DNA of 64,000 bases from Chloroflexi bacterium UBA6077 (GTDB taxonomy: Bacteria > Chloroflexota > UBA6077). The stretch's first letter is position 1. Each line of letters begins with the position of its first letter. The DNA lies in NCBI GenBank assembly GCA_002436065.1, contig DIXP01000021.1:1-64000 (forward strand). The letters are read 5' to 3'. This document shows, piece after piece, positions 60,332 through 64,000 of this stretch. A program made the position numbers and the translations under genes. The notes beneath the pieces are model-generated. The model was given only the letters and a program-made list of their open reading frames with translations. It was not told the DNA's origin and ran no database searches.

Positions 60332-62173
60332 TCACGGATGACATTTGGAACATTTGTTCGTCAACGGGTTTGCTTGCCAGCAACGCCGGTCCTGGAAGGA
60401 GCGATCGGGCTCGCGCCAGACCGGGCCGAGGAGGCCATGCGGGTTGCGCGGATCGGCGAGCCGCCACTCGCAGGTGAGGAGTAGCGGGATCCCCGCTGTG
60501 CGCCCAACCGCCGCGGCCCTGGCAGCTCGAGCGATTCGCTCCTCGGATGTCCTGTTCTTCGTCACTACCAGGATCGTGGGGAACCCCTCGTAGTCGCGAT
60601 CGAAGCCCCCTGTGGTCAGGTACTCAAAGTAAGCGGCGAACTTCTGTAGATAGTCGCGGGCGCTCATGGTGCCCCGGTCGTACTCCAGGAAGAAGCCATA
60701 GAGTCGGCTTTCGCGCCGGTAGATGCCATACCCGTCGGGTCGGAGGTGGCGGCGGCTGCAGGCGGCCGCATTTCGCCACTCCACCAGCGCCTCGTCGCTG
60801 CCGGAAGCGGCCGCTCTCCGCGCCGTCTCCATGAGGTCCACGAAGATCCCATCGACCCCCAGGGTATGGGACAGATGCGCCACGAGCTGGCGGCGCGAGC
60901 CTATCGGATTGTCGGGGGCTCCTCCTGCTAGGCCGTTGTAGAGGACCGACGCGGCGATAGTGAGCCCCTGCTGCGCGGCGACCAGTGCCAGGCCCCCCTC
61001 AGTAAGTTCGACCAGCTCCAGAGCGCCGAAGTCGGCTCCGACCTCCTCCGGTCCCAGCAGTCGCATCAGTCCCCGGGTTATCAGGCGGTTCCGTAGCTGG
61101 CGGGCCCCCTTTACCTGCCAGCCGAGCACGGCCCCCAGCCGCTCCGGTGGCTGAAAGGGGTGCCGGCCGACGAGGTCCAGCAGCGCCCGGTCGGTCGCCG
61201 ACAGGACGATCGCTGCTCGGCCGAGGGTCTTACCTGCCCCTGGGGCCGCGGAGGTCATCGACAGCGCCTCCCCCACGAGGCATGGAACGCGGCTACAGGG
61301 GCGACGGGATCTCAACCGCTTCAACGGGATGCGGTGTGAGAGCCCTTCAGCCGGAGGCCGGGAACTTCCCATGAAACGAGCCAACCCATCGAGGCCGCTG
61401 GGCAGGTCTTCCCACGTCGCCACACACGCCGGCAGCGGAGCCTCCAAGCGGGCACGGCGGGAGTCCTCCAGCATCTGCCCCCAGGCTGCCGCCCGTCGGC
61501 GGTCGGTAGTCGCCACGACCAGGGTGGGGAAGTGGCCTCCCTGGGCGCTCCGAAGGAGGAGAAGACGACCCAGGGTGCCGCGGTAGGCACGCAGGGGGAA
61601 GGTCGCCAGGTCCGGTATCAGCAGGAAGGCCGCAGCATCACCCTCCCAGGAAAGGGCCGCGTAGGCCGGCAGTTCGACCCTGGTCGGCGCCTTGAAGGCT
61701 GGACGCCGGAACTGGCGCCGCCAGGGGCGCTCCCAGGCCAGGAGGTTTGGGCGGCCGGGGCGGGAGGCGGCGAGGGCCGCCAGCAGCTCATGGCACACCG
61801 CGAGCTGTGGAAGCCCGGGAAGGAGGTCGAGCAAGTCGGATCCCCGCAGGTGATTCTGGCGGGCCAGGTGCCCAGGCTCGACGCCCTGATCGAGGGCGAC
61901 TGTCGCCAAACCCAGGTCGCTGAGGTAGTGCAGACGAGGTGAGTGGCCGGGCCGCAAGGCCGGCTGAAGGACCCCGACGAGCCCCCTCCCCCGGAGTTGC
62001 TCCAGACCGCGGTAGACGCTGGCACTTCTGCGCAGCCCGCCGAGCCGCTCGATGACCTTCTCAGGCAGGAGCGGCAGGCGCGCCAGGAGCAGCACTATGC
62101 TCCGGAGGCTGTCTTTGTCGACGAGCCACTTCGCTGCCTCCTCGGCGTTCCGCCAGCACGTTCGGCTGTTCAT
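60332..62173 (-). CDS. replication-relaxation family protein, internally duplicated
   Basis: 613 residues made of two similar halves. Each half has a winged helix (about 23-104 and 325-404; LLLARLPLLPEKVIERLGGL versus LLDLVGRHPFQPPERLGAVL) and a nuclease-fold domain (about 170-260 and 475-575; both include an FPTLVV/FPTILVV strand followed by a Trp-containing strand). The C-terminal half keeps the PD-(D/E)xK-like residues (PDGYG at 479, LEYDRGT at 496); the matching N-terminal segment LIPDLAT lacks the acidic residue, so that half is probably inactive. The family initiates or relaxes DNA for element replication or transfer. The protein ends with a Cys cluster (CWQ..KCSKCHP). ATGA overlap with the upstream ATPase gene. 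Confidence 0.82.
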   Translation of the reverse strand: MNSRTCWRNAEEAAKWLVDKDSLRSIVLLLARLPLLPEKVIERLGGLRRSASVYRGLEQLRGRGLVGVLQPALRPGHSPRLHYLSDLGLATVALDQGVEPGHLARQNHLRGSDLLDLLPGLPQLAVCHELLAALAASRPGRPNLLAWERPWRRQFRRPAFKAPTRVELPAYAALSWEGDAAAFLLIPDLATFPLRAYRGTLGRLLLLRSAQGGHFPTLVVATTDRRRAAAWGQMLEDSRRARLEAPLPACVATWEDLPSGLDGLARFMGSSRPPAEGLSHRIPLKRLRSRRPCSRVPCLVGEALSMTSAAPGAGKTLGRAAIVLSATDRALLDLVGRHPFQPPERLGAVLGWQVKGARQLRNRLITRGLMRLLGPEEVGADFGALELVELTEGGLALVAAQQGLTIAASVLYNGLAGGAPDNPIGSRRQLVAHLSHTLGVDGIFVDLMETARRAAASGSDEALVEWRNAAACSRRHLRPDGYGIYRRESRLYGFFLEYDRGTMSARDYLQKFAAYFEYLTTGGFDRDYEGFPTILVVTKNRTSEERIARAARAAAVGRTAGIPLLLTCEWRLADPRNPHGLLGPVWREPDRSFQDRRCWQANPLTNKCSKCHP

Positions 62174-64000
62174 GGGACCACCTCTCCTTCATCCTCTGGT
62201 GGCCCAGCTTCCCCTATTGCAAGGACAATCCCGGGGGCCTCAGCAGTACCACTCGCCGCGACCACCGGGTCGAAGAGGGTGGTCTGGTGAATCCCGGAGC
62301 GAGGGGCCTTCCTATTTCGATTTTCGTTCCGGGGGTTCTTGGCTCTCGGCTGTTGGATCGGGCTGTCAGCAGCCGTGGCCGCCGCATCCCTGGCGACACC
62401 GCTTCCGTCTCGCCCGGCCTGACCTTGCAGATGAAGGGGACCCAGGCGGCTCGCTTCGATCCGCGCTAGGGCGGACCGCAGGTCGTTCTCCACAGCCGCG
62501 TGATCGCGACCATAGAGGGCCGCCGAGGTGGTGGCAAGCTGATCCGCGACAGCAGCGTCGCTCTCGGGAGGCGGATCGAGGTGGACCGAGAAGGTGGGCA
62601 ACCGCTCTCCCCCACTGGAGAGCTTGGCATAGCACTGGTGCTCGCCCAGTCCGACGAGATCCTGCTCGTCCGCCTCGCCGCTCAGTTCGTGAACCACGTA
62701 CCGAGCGTCTTCGGCGCTCATGTGGAAAGCGAAGAGGCCATCCAGGTTGGCGAACACCGTCGCCCGAAGGCCCCGGTTCTGGTCACGATCCAGGGTTTCC
62801 AGGCGTGCCAGGCTCTGGGTCGCCAGGACGAGATTGGCCCCGTACTTGGCCAGCTCGGCCAGTACCGCTTCATAGTCCGCGCCGGGCATGGTGTGGAACT
62901 CATCGACCAGTAGCGTCACGGAGTTGCGCTGTTTGGCCTCCAGCCTGGCCTGCTCGCCGATGGTCAGCGCGACGAGGTTGAGCAGGGTGGCGCCGATGAG
63001 AGAAGACGTGTCCTCCCCGACAGCGCCCTTGGCCGTATTGACGATGACGATAGCGCCCGAGCGGAGCCAGCCGACGGGATCGATGGTCGAGCGCGGTTGG
63101 CCGACGATGGCGCGGGCTGCCCGACTGCCCGCGAAGCGCTGGACCTTGGTCTGGACCGGGTTGGAGATCTCGACTTGCAGCCGGCGGTCGAGCAGGTCGA
63201 AGTAGCCCGACCACCAGGCGGTAATCACTGGGTCGGCGACGAGAGGGAGCAGGCTGCGCCGAAAGGCGGTGTCGACCAGCACCGCGGGCACATCCAGGAC
63301 CGTATGCTGCCGTCCCCGTCCGGAGAGGTCGGCGGCGCAGATCGCCTGGTTGACCTCGTAGAGGGTGAGCAGGGCGAAGCGAAAGGCGTCTTCCATGCGG
63401 GGACCCCAGAAGCGATCGAACTCCCTCCGGAAGATGGCCAGGGCGTTGGAGACGGCCTTGTCCCGGTCCCAGCCCAGACCGGTGTCGATCAGGTTCAGGC
63501 CAAAGGGGCGCTCGCCCTGGGCTACGTCCAGATAGACGACGTCGCCCCGGCGGGCCGGGGGCACTATCCCGACGGCAGCCCGGGCCAGGTCATGGTGGGG
63601 ATCGACCAGCACGAGCCCGTGCGGCCTTCCGCCGGCGCTTTGCTGCTCCATCAGATAACGAGCGATCCGAAGCATGAGCGATGACTTGCCGCGCCTGGTC
63701 TTCGCCACCAGCAGCAGGTGGCGGCCGAGCAACTCGTCGGACAGCGCCACTGGCACGGCCCTGCCCTGGTGGGTCGAGACGCCGATCCGGCAGCCTCTGG
63801 CAACCGTCACGGGCAAAGGCAGCCGCTGGCGGGCGGTCGTCCGCTCCAGGAGCGGCACGTCGGCCTGGGCCTGGGGTAGGTGCCAGAGGCCCGCCAGTTC
63901 CCGGGTGTTGAGCACCGGACACGCCCGGATAGACGGGATAGGGGCCAACTCTCGGAGGTCGCGCCCTCGGAGATCGAGGCGGCGTGGCACGAACCCGTTG
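62170..64000 (-). CDS. conjugative DNA-transfer ATPase (VirD4/TraG or HerA-like), 5' end missing
   Basis: At least 610 residues, and the frame is still open at the window edge, so the N terminus lies outside. A P-loop LVAKTRRGKSSLM (about 94-106 from the GTG at 63990; the first Gly is Ala), then VLVDPHHDLA, and Walker B VTLLVDEFHTMPG with the following LATQSLARL form the core of DUF87/TraG-type ATPases. The segment LNTRELAGLWHLP is typical of Tra proteins in integrative elements. The Lys/Arg-rich tail (about 545-570) is likely disordered. It would couple element DNA to a transfer channel. First of the visible genes in the element operon. Confidence 0.85.
   Translation of the reverse strand, partial: NGFVPRRLDLRGRDLRELAPIPSIRACPVLNTRELAGLWHLPQAQADVPLLERTTARQRLPLPVTVARGCRIGVSTHQGRAVPVALSDELLGRHLLLVAKTRRGKSSLMLRIARYLMEQQSAGGRPHGLVLVDPHHDLARAAVGIVPPARRGDVVYLDVAQGERPFGLNLIDTGLGWDRDKAVSNALAIFRREFDRFWGPRMEDAFRFALLTLYEVNQAICAADLSGRGRQHTVLDVPAVLVDTAFRRSLLPLVADPVITAWWSGYFDLLDRRLQVEISNPVQTKVQRFAGSRAARAIVGQPRSTIDPVGWLRSGAIVIVNTAKGAVGEDTSSLIGATLLNLVALTIGEQARLEAKQRNSVTLLVDEFHTMPGADYEAVLAELAKYGANLVLATQSLARLETLDRDQNRGLRATVFANLDGLFAFHMSAEDARYVVHELSGEADEQDLVGLGEHQCYAKLSSGGERLPTFSVHLDPPPESDAAVADQLATTSAALYGRDHAAVENDLRSALARIEASRLGPLHLQGQAGRDGSGVARDAAATAADSPIQQPRAKNPRNENRNRKAPRSGIHQTTLFDPVVAASGTAEAPGIVLAIGEAGPPEDEGEVVP

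Larger units (their letters stand above)
58910..64000 (-). mobile_element. integrative (conjugative or mobilisable) element at tRNA-Val, partial
   Basis: All genes run on the minus strand toward the tRNA in the order conjugation-type ATPase, replication-relaxation protein, excisionase, integrase, with overlaps or gaps of 4-9 bases. This order, and the tRNA attachment site, resemble actinomycete-type integrative elements. The far end lies outside the window, so the second attachment site and any cargo cannot be seen. Confidence 0.8.

Noticed and set aside
61224..61250. P-loop-like PGAGKT in the replication-relaxation protein
   Set aside because: It lies in the linker between the two repeats and no Walker B or ATPase fold accompanies it; likely chance.

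Overview
This 64 kb window is GC-rich bacterial chromosome with dense, mostly short-spaced genes, many TTG/GTG starts that have good ribosome binding sites, and many short palindromic repeats between genes. No taxonomic marker is decisive. The gene mix (archaeal-type ApgM, M29 aminopeptidase, RNase Y, an Rrf2-IscS-IscU set, TctCAB uptake systems, replication-relaxation protein) fits a member of the Chloroflexota best. That placement is an inference.

Layout. 0.2-8.9 kb: cell-envelope and small metabolic genes (membrane protein, carboxymuconolactone decarboxylase-like protein, PqqD-like protein with a distinctive C-terminal tail, D,D-carboxypeptidase, alpha-galactosidase-like glycosidase, L,D-transpeptidase, YeiH-type exporter). 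9.0-10.98 kb: an IS1182/IS5-like insertion sequence sitting inside a large palindromic repeat. Its transposase is broken by a 14-bp tandem duplication. 11.0-13.7 kb: a promoter, a strongly structured leader or small RNA candidate, and an orphan membrane histidine kinase. 13.7-14.2 kb: a gene with two compensating frameshifts. 14.3-18.5 kb: a ydaO-type (cyclic di-AMP) riboswitch followed by a glycine betaine ABC transporter operon. 18.9-21.1 kb: iscR-iscS-iscU with a readable promoter and IscR-type operator. 21.4-29.2 kb: housekeeping genes (M29 peptidase, CAP protein, trpS, apgM, a second Rrf2 regulator, rny, a PHP phosphoesterase).

29.2-42.7 kb: a minus-strand catabolic cluster with two complete TctC/TctA/TctB uptake systems, an amidohydrolase, a 2-hydroxyacid dehydrogenase, a homocitrate/isopropylmalate synthase-like enzyme, a zinc alcohol dehydrogenase and an NAD epimerase. 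A divergent LysR regulator and a perfect LysR-type box control its upstream end. 42.7-47.9 kb: a nucleotide-sugar / surface-glycan operon. 48.0-51.6 kb: a GntR regulator, a split transketolase and a WecG/TagA glycosyltransferase. 51.5-55.4 kb: a P2C-like P-type ATPase coupled to two TrkA/KTN-like proteins. 55.6-58.2 kb: an FtsH-like protease coupled to a small membrane protein. 58.8-64 kb: tRNA-Val(CAC) followed by an integrated element (integrase, excisionase, an internally duplicated replication-relaxation protein, a conjugation-type ATPase) that runs off the end of the window.

Points most worth following: the structured RNA upstream of the histidine kinase, the PqqD-like protein with its tail and small partner gene, the duplicated replication-relaxation protein in the tRNA-borne element, and the ATPase-KTN operon that lacks a TrkH/KtrB channel subunit.
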